Positions 37,305 to 46,119 of a stretch of 64,000 nt of DNA are shown here, one piece after another (position 1 is the stretch's first letter; each line of letters starts with the position of its first letter). The notes beneath the pieces are model-generated. The model did not search any database. It was not told the origin of the DNA and worked only from the letters and a program-made list of their open reading frames with translations. Position numbers and translations under genes: made by a program. Source of the stretch: Deltaproteobacteria bacterium (GTDB lineage: Bacteria; Myxococcota; Kuafuiibacteriia; Kuafuiibacteriales; Kuafuiibacteriaceae); NCBI GenBank assembly GCA_011526105.1, contig WYAZ01000191.1:62001-126000 (forward strand). The letters run 5' to 3'.

Positions 37305-38603
37305 GTGCGTCCGCTTTGGACCGCGTATTCCATCGCGCTCGTCGCGAGTTCTCTCTCCACCGGGGCGGAGGGAAGCGAGGTCGCGGTCGCGGTCGTGGGT
37401 TCGTCTGCCCCGTCGGAAGCCATCTCTCTCCGCACCGCGGTGCGTGCGGCCTTGGCACGCCAGCCGCTGCTCGAGCTCGCGAGCGAAGAATCGGAGGCGC
37501 GCTGGTTCCAAGGCTCCGGTCCACCCGAGCCCGGGTCGGCGCTCGAGACCGCAGAGAAATGGATCCGCAGAGCTCAGAAGGCCTTTCGCGAGTTTCGCCT
37601 CGACGACGCCATGAAGTCGGTCCGCAAAGCGGACGCGGCGGTGGAGCCCTGGCGAGGACACCCCGACGCACGGGACCTCGACCGCGCGCACCTCGTGCTC
37701 GCCGTGTCCATCGCCCACGCTCAGCGTGACGAGCCTGGGCTCGAAGAGGGCTTGGCCGCCTACGCGCGTCGATTCGGTCACGAAGGTGCCCCGCCCGAAA
37801 GCGGGTGGCCCCCCGACCTCTCGGAACGGCTCACTGCGCTCACGCGTTTCGGGCAAGAGGTCCTCCACGTCCTCTCCACCCCGTCCGCCGCAGTGTTCGT
37901 GGACGGCCGCCGGGTCGGGGTCACACCTCTGACGCTGGCGGATCTCGAACCCGGCCCGCATCGTGTCGTCGTGAGAGCAGACGGCTTCTACTCCGCCGAC
38001 GTGCCGGTCCACGTGGATCCCTCCAAACCGGCCACGCTCGAACTTCAGCTCTCACCTCGGCTCGCTGAGCAACTGGCATCGGCCGCTCCCGCGGGTCCGA
38101 TTCCAGCTCCATTGCGCGAGGCCATCCAGACTTCGCTCTCGTCCCTGGATGATGTCGTCCTCGCTTCGAAGAGCTCGAACGGCTTCGTGCTCCGTCGCTT
38201 GAAGCTGCGCGACGAAGCACCGGCCGAGCACCGTGAAGTCACCCTGAGCGCGCTGGATGACGGCGCGCTCGACGACGCGGTGGATTCGCTCTTTGCCGAA
38301 CTGCTCGCGGGCCCTTCCAGGGCCGATCGCCCCCTCGATGTCCCGACCTGGGCCTACGTCAGCGGCGGGCTCGGTCTCACCGCTGTCGTCATCGGGACCG
38401 CGCTCCGCCTCTCCGCCGCTTCCGACCAGTCGGACCTGGCCACGGGCCTCGCCTCGCTCAGCCAGGCGGAGGCCTATGGCGCGCGCGAGGACGCGGCGAG
38501 CAAGGCCGAAGCCGGCACGGTCTTCATCGGCGCCGGCGCCACCGTGCTCGTGGGCACCGCGACCTATCTGCTCTTCGATTGGCTCGGTGGAGGCGACCCA
38601 TGA
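37305..38603 (+). CDS. Secreted PEGA-domain protein with two C-terminal spans
   Basis: The 432-aa product has a signal peptide (WTAYSIALVASSLSTGAEG), a helical TPR-like region (RAQKAFREFRLDDAMKSVRK), a PEGA domain (VLSTPSAAVFVDGRRVGVTP, then LEPGPHRVVVRADGFYS) and two hydrophobic segments near the C-terminus (YVSGGLGLTAVVIGTALRL and VFIGAGATVLVGTATYLLF). PEGA domains are surface-exposed beta folds common in Myxococcota and often found C-terminal to Ser/Thr kinases, as in the nearby kinase. The start is GTG. It is coupled to the next lipoprotein (ATGA). Confidence 0.85.
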   Translation: MRPLWTAYSIALVASSLSTGAEGSEVAVAVVGSSAPSEAISLRTAVRAALARQPLLELASEESEARWFQGSGPPEPGSALETAEKWIRRAQKAFREFRLDDAMKSVRKADAAVEPWRGHPDARDLDRAHLVLAVSIAHAQRDEPGLEEGLAAYARRFGHEGAPPESGWPPDLSERLTALTRFGQEVLHVLSTPSAAVFVDGRRVGVTPLTLADLEPGPHRVVVRADGFYSADVPVHVDPSKPATLELQLSPRLAEQLASAAPAGPIPAPLREAIQTSLSSLDDVVLASKSSNGFVLRRLKLRDEAPAEHREVTLSALDDGALDDAVDSLFAELLAGPSRADRPLDVPTWAYVSGGLGLTAVVIGTALRLSAASDQSDLATGLASLSQAEAYGAREDAASKAEAGTVFIGAGATVLVGTATYLLFDWLGGGDP

Positions 38604-39331
38604 GATCGCTTCGTGTCGTCCTCATCTCGGCTTGGGTCATGGGCCCGGGCAGCGCTTGCCTCGATGACGTCGATCTCGAAGGCCACGTGTTCCCGTGCGA
38701 GCGCCCGAGCGACTGCGTGGAGGGGTTCTTCTGCCACCCCGCCGACCTCATCTGTGTGCCGACCGGCACATCCACCGTCGGCACGCGCGGCCCCAACGCC
38801 GGGCCAACAAAGCCAGGTCTGGGTGAACGCTGCGACCCCGGGCTCGGCTGCCAGACCGGCTTCTGCGCGGACGGCTACTGCTGCGATCTACCTTGCAACG
38901 GAACTTGCGAACGGTGCGACCTCAGCCCCGGCCGGTGTCAACCCGTCTCCGACGGCCTCGATCCCGATCTCGAGTGTTCCTCGTTGGTCCTGCGCTGCGA
39001 CGAGTTCACCTGCGGCCTCGACGGCGCCGGCGCCTGCCGGAGCTGCGTGCCCGGCGATAGCCCGGGGGTCTGCAATGGCGCCGGCGCCTGTCGGCCCGAA
39101 CAGTGCCCGATCGGCGCGGGCCTCATCATCTCGGAGTGCCCGCACCGCGGATGCACACGCGCCGACGCCTGCCCTCCGGGGCGGCCGCTCGCGGACTACA
39201 ACAGCACCTCCGAGTTGTGTGAGCGCGGGAGGACCTGCGCGCTGGTCGCGGGTGAGAACGGCTGCTGCAGCGTGGAAGGAACCTGCTGCCCTTCCCCCGC
39301 CTGCAACGAGCTCGATCCCGCCTGCGAGTGA
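38600..39331 (+). CDS. Cys-rich lipoprotein
   Basis: The 243-aa product starts at an ATG overlapping the preceding stop. A signal (LRVVLISAWVMGPGSAC) ends in a lipobox, and the mature chain holds more than 30 Cys in repeated modules such as CERPSDCVEGFFCHPADLIC and CDPGLGCQTGFCADGYCC. These resemble the disulfide-rich repeats seen in many Myxococcota surface lipoproteins. It should sit in the outer membrane with the PEGA-domain protein encoded just before it. Function is unknown. Confidence 0.78.
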   Translation: MRSLRVVLISAWVMGPGSACLDDVDLEGHVFPCERPSDCVEGFFCHPADLICVPTGTSTVGTRGPNAGPTKPGLGERCDPGLGCQTGFCADGYCCDLPCNGTCERCDLSPGRCQPVSDGLDPDLECSSLVLRCDEFTCGLDGAGACRSCVPGDSPGVCNGAGACRPEQCPIGAGLIISECPHRGCTRADACPPGRPLADYNSTSELCERGRTCALVAGENGCCSVEGTCCPSPACNELDPACE

Positions 39332-39338
39332 GCCGCGC

Positions 39339-41642
39339 TCAGCGACGAAGATCCGCGGTCAAGGTCCGCTTGCCACCTGGCTTGATGTAGACGGTCTCGG
39401 TCTTCGCCACGTTCGTCTCTTTGTTGTAGAGACGGACCACGTGTTTGCCGGGCGGGAGCTCGATGCCCCACTGCGGGGTTTGATAGGGCCACTTCTTCCC
39501 ATCGATGAAGATCTCGGCCCAAGGCTCCGCCGCCACGTTCAAGTAACCGATCTGCGGAGCTGCGGCGCTGGAGCTCCGCCTGGAACTCCGCCGTGCTGCT
39601 CTCGCGCTGCGTCGACGCTCCTCTCGTTCCGAGGCCTCGGCTTTCTCGGCCTCGGAGGCGCTCGAGTTCGCCGCGCGCTTCGAGTCGCGCTTGGGCTCCG
39701 GTTTGGTCTCGGCCTTCGGTTCGGGTGAAGGCTCTCTTTCCTCAGATGGCCGCTGGGTGAGGTCCACGAGCACGACCGGCGCCGTGGTCTCAGCCTCCGC
39801 CATCGCGCTCGAGGCATCGAGTTCCACCGAGGCGTCGGGCGCGTCACGAGTCTCGGCCACAGGAGGTATCTCGGTACGCTTGGCGGGCGCCACCGGCAGC
39901 TCGATCGTCACCGGCGCGATGGTGGTGGTCGGCTTCGTCGAACGAGGTTGCTCGCTCCGCCCCGCAAAACCCATCGCGACCACGGTCACGACGACGAGAG
40001 ACACCGCGGCACCGAGTGCGCCGGCGATCACTGGGCGATGCTGCCACCACGCAGGCTCGCGGAACGCGTCGTTGCTATCGCGGCCTCGGGCCGGCGCGCT
40101 CTCCGGGAGTGTAGGTGGAAGCTCGGGCGACGCGACAATCGGTGCGGATGCCACGAGCGCCTTGAGCATGGGGTCCGAGAGCTGCGACCCCTCTCGCGGG
40201 GGGCTCCGGCGCGCCAGCGTGACCTCTGCGTCCACCGCCGGGTGCCGTATGGCCCGAGTAGGTCCCGCGTCGTCGAGCAGTCCCGAGTCGGGGCGTTGCA
40301 CCGGGATGGGAATCGTGGCCCCTTCACGCTGACCCGCGCCGGAAGAGGGGCGCCGTTCGGGTGAACCGGAGCGCAAAGGTACGGGCGCTGTGCTCTCGAA
40401 CAACGAGCGCATCTCGAGTCCGGCCGCAGGGCCTTCGCTCTTTGGCGGCGGCGCCGGCTCGGACTGCCGCTCGGGGATGAGACCGCTCTCTTTCGTACGG
40501 CCATCGAAGACGCCGTAGGCGCTCTCCTCGTCCTCGGCCGCTCGAAGCGAGCGGCGGCTGACTTCCTGTTGCGAGGCCTCCTCGGGGTGAGACACGATGA
40601 CCCGCGGCGCATCGAGGTTCGGATCGTCCGCGCCCAAGGAGAAATCGACGACCTCGAGCAACGCGACCTCCTCCTCTTCGGACTCGAGTTCGCGCTCTTC
40701 TTCCTCTTTCTCCCAAGCGAAACGCTCCGCCATGAAGCGCGCGAGCTGCGCCTGATGGTCGCCGCCTCGTCGCGCGAGGAAGTCGCCGATCGCCTCGTGC
40801 AGCTCGAGCGCGTCTCGAAAGCGACGTCGCGGATCTTTGGCGAGGCAGCGCGCAAGAAGCGCATCAACGTCCTTGGGGACCTCCTTCTGCACGCGAGACG
40901 GCGGAGATGGACGAACGCCTTGCACGCGCTCCAGGGTCTGAATCGGAGCCTTCGCGCGGAAGGGGTTGGCGCCAGTGAGGACCTCGTACAGCAAGGTGCC
41001 GAGCGAGAAGACGTCGCTTCGAGCGTCGATGGTGCCGCCGAGCGTCTGCTCCGGCGACATGTACGCGAACTTCCCTCGCAGCGTGCCGGTCTGAGTGCGA
41101 AGCCCCTGTGACTCGTTCATGCGAGCCACGCCAAAGTCGAGCACCTTGGCCGTCCCGCTGTAGTCGATGATCACGTTGCCGGGGCTGATGTCGCGGTGAA
41201 TGATCTCGAGCGGACGTCCTTCCTCGTCGAGCAGGCGGTGCGCGTAACCAAGTCCCCCGGCCGCCTGAAAGGCGATAAAGAGCGCCAGCTCGAACGGCAT
41301 CAGGTCGCGGCTGGTGCCGCTTTGCCCCCGAATGAGGTGGGAAAGATCCCGTCCGCGCATATATTCCATGGCGAGGAAGTGGCGATCGAGCTCGCTGCCG
41401 AACTCGTAGAGCTCCACGATGTTGTGGTGATGGAGCATGGAGGCGATGCGTGCCTCGCGCTTGAAGAGCTGCTCGCGCAGCTCTTCGTGTCCAAGGGCGT
41501 GCCGCATGAGCTTGATCGCAACCCAGCGTCCGGGCGCACCGGCGTGTGTGCGCGTACGTGCGCGGTAAATCTCCGCCATGCCACCTCGTGCGATGCGTCG
41601 AGTGATGACATAGCGGCCAAAAGCGACCGGGGAGCGAGACAT
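39339..41642 (-). CDS. Ser/Thr protein kinase with C-terminal PEGA domain
   Basis: The 767-aa protein has a kinase domain at residues about 8-280: Gly loop IARGGMAEIYRA, Lys in WVAIKLM, catalytic loop HRDISPGN (Ile and Ser in the usual Lys-Pro positions), DFG in VLDFGVARM and GKFAYMSPEQ. A long Glu/Ser/Pro-rich linker follows, then one span (ALGAAVSLVVVTVVAMGFAG), an acidic/basic low-complexity stretch rich in Ser/Arg, and a terminal PEGA domain (IGYLNVAAEPWAEIFIDGKK, then YIKPGGKRTLTAD). It ends 7 bp from the convergent Cys-rich lipoprotein. It probably relays envelope signals. Confidence 0.93.
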   Translation of the reverse strand: MSRSPVAFGRYVITRRIARGGMAEIYRARTRTHAGAPGRWVAIKLMRHALGHEELREQLFKREARIASMLHHHNIVELYEFGSELDRHFLAMEYMRGRDLSHLIRGQSGTSRDLMPFELALFIAFQAAGGLGYAHRLLDEEGRPLEIIHRDISPGNVIIDYSGTAKVLDFGVARMNESQGLRTQTGTLRGKFAYMSPEQTLGGTIDARSDVFSLGTLLYEVLTGANPFRAKAPIQTLERVQGVRPSPPSRVQKEVPKDVDALLARCLAKDPRRRFRDALELHEAIGDFLARRGGDHQAQLARFMAERFAWEKEEEERELESEEEEVALLEVVDFSLGADDPNLDAPRVIVSHPEEASQQEVSRRSLRAAEDEESAYGVFDGRTKESGLIPERQSEPAPPPKSEGPAAGLEMRSLFESTAPVPLRSGSPERRPSSGAGQREGATIPIPVQRPDSGLLDDAGPTRAIRHPAVDAEVTLARRSPPREGSQLSDPMLKALVASAPIVASPELPPTLPESAPARGRDSNDAFREPAWWQHRPVIAGALGAAVSLVVVTVVAMGFAGRSEQPRSTKPTTTIAPVTIELPVAPAKRTEIPPVAETRDAPDASVELDASSAMAEAETTAPVVLVDLTQRPSEEREPSPEPKAETKPEPKRDSKRAANSSASEAEKAEASEREERRRSARAARRSSRRSSSAAAPQIGYLNVAAEPWAEIFIDGKKWPYQTPQWGIELPPGKHVVRLYNKETNVAKTETVYIKPGGKRTLTADLRR

Positions 41643-41673
41643 CCCGTGAGCGGCTCAATAGCCCGAAACGAGC

Positions 41674-43314
41674 CTACTCTGCGTCGCGGAGAGCGTCCAA
41701 CCGACGAGCGGCGGCGGGCCGACTTCCCCGATCCCACCGCCAGTCCTCTGCGTTCCAGGTCACCGGGGAGACGGTTCCGGTCGGTCGCCAGCCCGTGAGG
41801 GCCTTGGGTCGCACACTGACCGACCTCCGGAAAACCAGCGACAGAACGGGGACCCGCTCGGCCGCCAGGCGGTCCACCTCCTTCAAGCTCCGCGTCCAAG
41901 CGGCCGCGGTCGTCGCGGTTTGGGCGCCGGCGATCGCCCGTTCGATCTCGGGCGCGTGAAAGGCGCCGTAGTTCTTCGCCCCATCCTTTGCGACCACCGC
42001 CGCTGCGTCCCAGTCCGGCGGCAAGCGCCAGGCCAGCATCGCCAACGGAGCCCGAGCGGGGTCTTTCAGCTTATCGATGAGCACTCGCAACGGCACGCCG
42101 CGCAGCCGGACGATGATCGGCACCTCCGCGAGGCTCGCCGCGATGAAGCTCGCCGCGCGTTCGCTCGCTTCGCTCCCAGTGGCGAAGCCCATCTCGAGTT
42201 CGAGCCTCGAGCCCTTCTTCTCGTAGAACTCCCCCTGCCGCACGAACCCCGCGCCTTCGAGCGCCGCCCGCGCGGCGGCGAGATCACGCGCGGCCGCCGG
42301 CCGGGCGCCGACCGGGTGACGCGGTGGAAACAGGCCGCCGGCTGGCGATGCTTCGCCCTCGTAGACCACCTCCGCCAAAGCGGATCGATCGAGCGCGAGG
42401 CTCATCGAAAGACGCACCGCCAGCTCCTTGGTCAGTGGATGGTCGTGCCGGATCGAGACCTGCAGCCAGACGCCCGACTCGGTGCGCTCGACCACGTGCG
42501 TACCCTCGAGCCGCTTCGCGAGCCGCGCCGCCTTGCCCACGGAGAGGCCGGCGCCCTCGCCCACCGCGTCGATTCGGCCGGTGAGCAGCGCGGCCTCGAA
42601 GGCGTCTTCGGAGTCGAGGAAGCGAAAGATGATGCGGTCCAGATCAGGCCTCGGCCCCGCCCAGCCTTCGCGGCGCGACAGCTCGATCCGATCGCCCGAG
42701 TGCCACACGTCGAGCGCGAAAGGGCCGTTGCTCACCGGTCGACGGTCGAGATCGGTCCCGCGCGGACCCGCTTTGCGCTCCACGTGTCTGGGCAACGCCA
42801 AGAGGAGTGAGAACACGTGCTCGGGACGGGCCCCTTCGTCGAGTTCCACCGCGAGCTCGAGCGGAGATCGCGCCGACACCCGACGAATCACGCGAAACGC
42901 AGAGAGCGTACGATTCGCGAGCGTCGGGTCCGTCTGCACCGCGTGGCCATGAACGAAGTCCGCCGCGGTGAGCGGCGTTCCATCCGACCAACGATGGCCC
43001 GGCCGCAATCGGAAGTGCAGGACCGTGCCGACGGAGCTCGTCTCGACCCGTGGTGGGCCGTCGGCCAGCCCGGGATGAAACTGCCAACGCTCATCGTACG
43101 CGCCGACCCCCCGATGAAGCAGCTCGAGGAGTTCGCGCGCCGCCGCGGTCTCGGCGCGGACCGGGTCCAAACTGTCGGGCTCCTGCGTTGTTCCAAGGAT
43201 CAGAACTCGGGCCGGCTCGACGAGCAGGGAGGCGTCCTCGCCGCCGCTCGTCCGTCGGCACGAGATGAGGACCGCGGCGAACGAGAGCGACAGACGTAGA
43301 GCGGTCGCTTGCAC
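41674..43314 (-). CDS. Family-5 extracellular solute-binding lipoprotein (OppA-like)
   Basis: The 546-aa product has a lipoprotein signal (LRLSLSFAAVLISC) and the family-5 binding-protein pattern: ILGTTQEPDSLDPVRAE near the N-terminus, LRPGHRWSDGTPLTAADFVHG, FRFLDSEDAF, and SNGPFALDVWHSGDRIELSR. Such proteins deliver peptides or other ligands to OppBC-type permeases. It probably serves the permeases at 35313-37192, although 4.5 kb and oppositely oriented genes lie between. The start is GTG 43314. Confidence 0.87.
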   Translation of the reverse strand: MQATALRLSLSFAAVLISCRRTSGGEDASLLVEPARVLILGTTQEPDSLDPVRAETAAARELLELLHRGVGAYDERWQFHPGLADGPPRVETSSVGTVLHFRLRPGHRWSDGTPLTAADFVHGHAVQTDPTLANRTLSAFRVIRRVSARSPLELAVELDEGARPEHVFSLLLALPRHVERKAGPRGTDLDRRPVSNGPFALDVWHSGDRIELSRREGWAGPRPDLDRIIFRFLDSEDAFEAALLTGRIDAVGEGAGLSVGKAARLAKRLEGTHVVERTESGVWLQVSIRHDHPLTKELAVRLSMSLALDRSALAEVVYEGEASPAGGLFPPRHPVGARPAAARDLAAARAALEGAGFVRQGEFYEKKGSRLELEMGFATGSEASERAASFIAASLAEVPIIVRLRGVPLRVLIDKLKDPARAPLAMLAWRLPPDWDAAAVVAKDGAKNYGAFHAPEIERAIAGAQTATTAAAWTRSLKEVDRLAAERVPVLSLVFRRSVSVRPKALTGWRPTGTVSPVTWNAEDWRWDRGSRPAAARRLDALRDAE

Positions 43315-43377
43315 CCGGACTCAGCTTCCCATCTTCGCTGCTTCCTGTAAAAGTCGTGGCGAGGAGCGGAGGACCGA

Positions 43378-43998
43378 GTGCGCAAACAACATGCCCTCTA
43401 CCTGGGCGCGGCCCTGCTCTCGTGGACGAGCCTCGTTTATGGCCATCGCTTCGAACACCCCCGGCAGATTCGCCTCGGGGTGAAGCGCGATCGCGTCGTG
43501 GTCTCCATGATCTACGACCTCAACCCGGGTGAGCCCTCGCGCACGGCTCGGCAGCTCTTCGACCGCAACACGGATGGCGTCATCGATGAGGGCGAGCGTG
43601 CGCTGCTCGAGTCGTGGATGGAGCGCACCGCGCTGCGGTTCTTCTCCGTGTCCCTCTCGCGCCCAGACGGAGCGTCCGAGCAGATCGGCTTCGAGACCCT
43701 GCGCCGCGAGGGCCACCGGACCACGCTTCCCTCCTCGGCGACCGAGACAGTCGGGCTCAGCCTCCTCTTGTCGGCCCCGCTGCCATCGGGGCCCGGCCCC
43801 TTCGAACTGCGCGTCGAGGACTACGAGGCGGACCAACGTACACACGTGCCGCTGGTGCTCGATCTCGAGCCCGGCCTCTCCCTCGACTTCTCCAGCCAGG
43901 GGGAGTGGCACCCCGCCACGCGGCAGCTGCAGCGGGTCGAACTGTCCAAGGACCGGCCGCTCCGGCTGCGCTTCTCCGTGAGCCGCGGCGGTCCGTAG
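43378..43998 (+). CDS. Secreted protein with an EF-hand calcium-binding loop
   Basis: The 206-aa product has a signal peptide (LYLGAALLSWTSLVYG) and an EF-hand loop DRNTDGVIDEGE: D1, N3, D5, G6, I8, D9 and E12 are all in place, with a helix before and after. The remainder is beta-rich (VGLSLLLSAPLPSG, FELRVEDYEADQRTHVP). Proteins like this are found next to HupE/UreJ-type membrane proteins, but none is present here. The start is GTG; function is unknown. Confidence 0.72.
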   Translation: MRKQHALYLGAALLSWTSLVYGHRFEHPRQIRLGVKRDRVVVSMIYDLNPGEPSRTARQLFDRNTDGVIDEGERALLESWMERTALRFFSVSLSRPDGASEQIGFETLRREGHRTTLPSSATETVGLSLLLSAPLPSGPGPFELRVEDYEADQRTHVPLVLDLEPGLSLDFSSQGEWHPATRQLQRVELSKDRPLRLRFSVSRGGP

Positions 43999-44102
43999 CC
44001 TCAAGTCCCTGCTTTTCTGGGTGCTTAGCTTGATTCGATCTCTGTCGTATGATACGTCCCACAGAGAGCTAAAGCCCCTGCGATTACAGGGTGTTGAACC
44101 AC

Positions 44103-45212
44103 ATGACTAAAACCATACTCGTGGCCGACGACAGCAAGACCATGCAGAAGATCGTCGAGCTGACGTTCCGAACCACGCAGTTCTCAGTCGTGAAGGCCTC
44201 CAGCGCCGACGAGGCGCTCATGAAGCTGCCGCGTGCAAAGCCGGATGTCGTGCTGGCGGACTCGCAGATGCCTGGCAAGGACGGCTACCAGCTCTGCGAA
44301 GAACTCAAGCGCGATCCCGCGACGGCCCACATCCCGGTGGTGCTGTTGCTCGGGAACCTCGAGTCCTTCGATGAAGCTCGGGCCCGCGCCGCAAAGATCA
44401 CCGGCCACATCAAGAAGCCCTTCGACACGCAGAGCTTGATCACTCAGGTCACCGAGATCGTCGGGCTCGCCGCGGGCAGCGCGGTGTCCACCCCCATGAG
44501 CTTCGCGGCCTCGCTCGAAGCCAAGCGCGTCGGCGCAACGCCAGCACCGGCCGCACCTCCTCCGGCCGCACCTCCTCCGGCCGCGCCCTTGGCAGCGGCT
44601 CCGCGGGCGAACACGCCGGCCCCAGTTCCGCCTCGAGCGGCGACCCCTTCGCCCATGGCTGCGTCGCGGCCGATCGTCCCGACGCCCACCTTCGGCGCGC
44701 TCTTCCCCGCGCCCTCCGCCGCCTCGCCTTCGGGATCGATCAGCGGCCGAGCCCAGAGCGCGTCCTGGCCCGCCCCGCCCATGACACCCTCGGGCCGCCC
44801 CATCGCGATAGGTCCGGACGAAGACGCGCTCAAGGCCCCGATGCTCGAGCCTCCCAGGCGGCCCAGCCTCGAGGCGGCCGAAGAAGCCTCCAAGGTGGAC
44901 ATGTGGTCGTTGGCCGAGCCGGTCTCGGACGACATCCCCATCAGCGAGCCCAGCTCGGCGGACCTCGCTCCGCCCCCGGTTCGCAGCGCGCCGCCCCCGC
45001 GCCCCGTGCTGCGGGTCTCGGAAGAAGTCGCGACTCGGGCCGCTCCGCAGATAGCCCAGGCCGCGGCCGCCGCCGGACCGGCGCTCTCGAAAGACGAACT
45101 GCTGCAGATGGCTCGCGAGGTCATCGAGCGCGTCGTGTGGGAAGTCGTCCCCGATCTCGCGGAGACCATTATCCGCGAAGAGCTCAGGCGGCTCACCCGC
45201 CCGGACGACTAG
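44103..45212 (+). CDS. Response regulator with long disordered linker and conserved helical tail
   Basis: The 369-aa product has an N-terminal receiver domain (residues 1-125): acidic pair in ILVADDSKTMQK, phospho-Asp in PDVVLADSQMPGKDG, Thr/Ser-equivalent in VVLLLGN and Lys in IKKPFD. About 180 Ala/Pro-rich residues follow (a 15-bp tandem repeat encodes PPPAAPPPAAP), then a conserved C-terminal helix EVIERVVWEVVPDLAE with IIREEL. The tail is shared with other deltaproteobacterial regulators and may mediate protein contacts. ATG 44103 is chosen; GTG 44091 would add four residues. There is no DNA-binding domain. Confidence 0.85.
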   Translation: MTKTILVADDSKTMQKIVELTFRTTQFSVVKASSADEALMKLPRAKPDVVLADSQMPGKDGYQLCEELKRDPATAHIPVVLLLGNLESFDEARARAAKITGHIKKPFDTQSLITQVTEIVGLAAGSAVSTPMSFAASLEAKRVGATPAPAAPPPAAPPPAAPLAAAPRANTPAPVPPRAATPSPMAASRPIVPTPTFGALFPAPSAASPSGSISGRAQSASWPAPPMTPSGRPIAIGPDEDALKAPMLEPPRRPSLEAAEEASKVDMWSLAEPVSDDIPISEPSSADLAPPPVRSAPPPRPVLRVSEEVATRAAPQIAQAAAAAGPALSKDELLQMAREVIERVVWEVVPDLAETIIREELRRLTRPDD

Positions 45213-45227
45213 ACAAGAGATCCCGGT

Positions 45228-46109
45228 CTAGGGCTCCTCGTCCGGATTTCGGACCTCGTCCGGATTTCGGACCTCGTCCGGCGGTCGCACCGCGGCCAAG
45301 ACCCGCTGATAGGCGTCGCGTTTGGCCAAGCCGTATGCCCCCGCGATGACCTTCGCCGCCTCGTTGGCCCCCATGCCCGAGCTGAGCAAGCGATCGATCT
45401 CACGCTCCACTTCGTCGGCTCGGGCCTCGTCGCGTCCAGGTCCGGGGGCCCCCACGACCACCACGACCTCACCTTTCGGCGCCTCGACGAAGCGCTTCAT
45501 CAACTCGGAGAGGAGCCCCCGCTCGAAGGTCTCGAAGCGCTTCGTGAGTTCGCGCGCCACGCAGGCCGGGCGATCGCCCAGGACGAGGTGGAGGTCCGCG
45601 AGGAGTTCGCCGAGACGGTTCGGGGACTCGAACAAGACCAACGCGGTCGGGAGACTCGCAAAGGGCGCGAGGAACTCACGACGCTCCGACGATTTCCGGC
45701 CGAGAAAACCGAGGAAGGTGAAACGCGCCGTCTCGAGCCCCGCGCCTGAGAGCGCGGCCAAGAGGGCGCTCGCTCCCGGCACCGGCTCGACGCGAAGCCC
45801 GCGCGCCACCGCCGCCATCACCAGCGCGCCGCCGGGGTCCGAGAGATCCGGCGTGCCGGCGTCGCTGACGTAACAGACCTCTTCGCCCGCCTCGACTCGG
45901 TCGAGCAGCTTCTCGATCGCGTTGTCGCTCGAGTGGGCATGCAGAGCGACCAAGGGTGCGTGCACATCGTAGCCGAGGAGCAGGGGCTTCGAGTGCCGTG
46001 TGTCCTCGCAGGCGATCACGCTCGCGTTCTTCAACACACGGAGCGCGCGCAGCGTGATGTCCTCGCGATTTCCGATGGGCGTGGCCACGAGGTAGAGGCA
46101 GCCGGGCAT
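45228..46109 (-). CDS. rsmI: 16S rRNA 2'-O-ribose C1402 methyltransferase RsmI
   Basis: The 293-aa SAM-dependent methyltransferase modifies C1402 in the ribosomal P site. Diagnostic motifs are LYLVATPIGNREDITLRALR, IACEDTRHSKPLL, CYVSDAGTPDLSDPG and FTFLGFLGRKSSERR. ATG 46109 is the family-consistent start. The C-terminus ends in a tandem repeat DEVRNPDEVRNPDEEP created by an 18-bp DNA repeat. It follows yraN on the same strand with 10 bp between. Confidence 0.95.
   Translation of the reverse strand: MPGCLYLVATPIGNREDITLRALRVLKNASVIACEDTRHSKPLLLGYDVHAPLVALHAHSSDNAIEKLLDRVEAGEEVCYVSDAGTPDLSDPGGALVMAAVARGLRVEPVPGASALLAALSGAGLETARFTFLGFLGRKSSERREFLAPFASLPTALVLFESPNRLGELLADLHLVLGDRPACVARELTKRFETFERGLLSELMKRFVEAPKGEVVVVVGAPGPGRDEARADEVEREIDRLLSSGMGANEAAKVIAGAYGLAKRDAYQRVLAAVRPPDEVRNPDEVRNPDEEP
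45236..45281. repeat. 18-bp tandem repeat in the rsmI C-terminus
   Basis: The unit CCTCGTCCGGATTTCGGA occurs twice in full (45236-45253 and 45254-45271), followed by a 10-bp third partial copy. It is in frame with rsmI and adds hydrophilic R-N-P-D-E-V repeats after the catalytic domain. Slippage could change the copy number without a frameshift. Confidence 0.85.
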
Positions 46110-46119
46110 GCGGCCGGAA

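Noticed and set aside
44025-44053. Possible promoter TTAGCT-N17-TATGAT before the response regulator
   Set aside because: The -10 is good but the -35 matches poorly, and a second -35 candidate has only 12 bp spacing. Not reported as a feature.
44555-44590. CRISPR-like or regulatory repeat in the response regulator gene
   Set aside because: It is a 15-bp coding tandem repeat for Pro/Ala in a linker; no spacers or palindromic repeats exist. No CRISPR array was found anywhere in the window.
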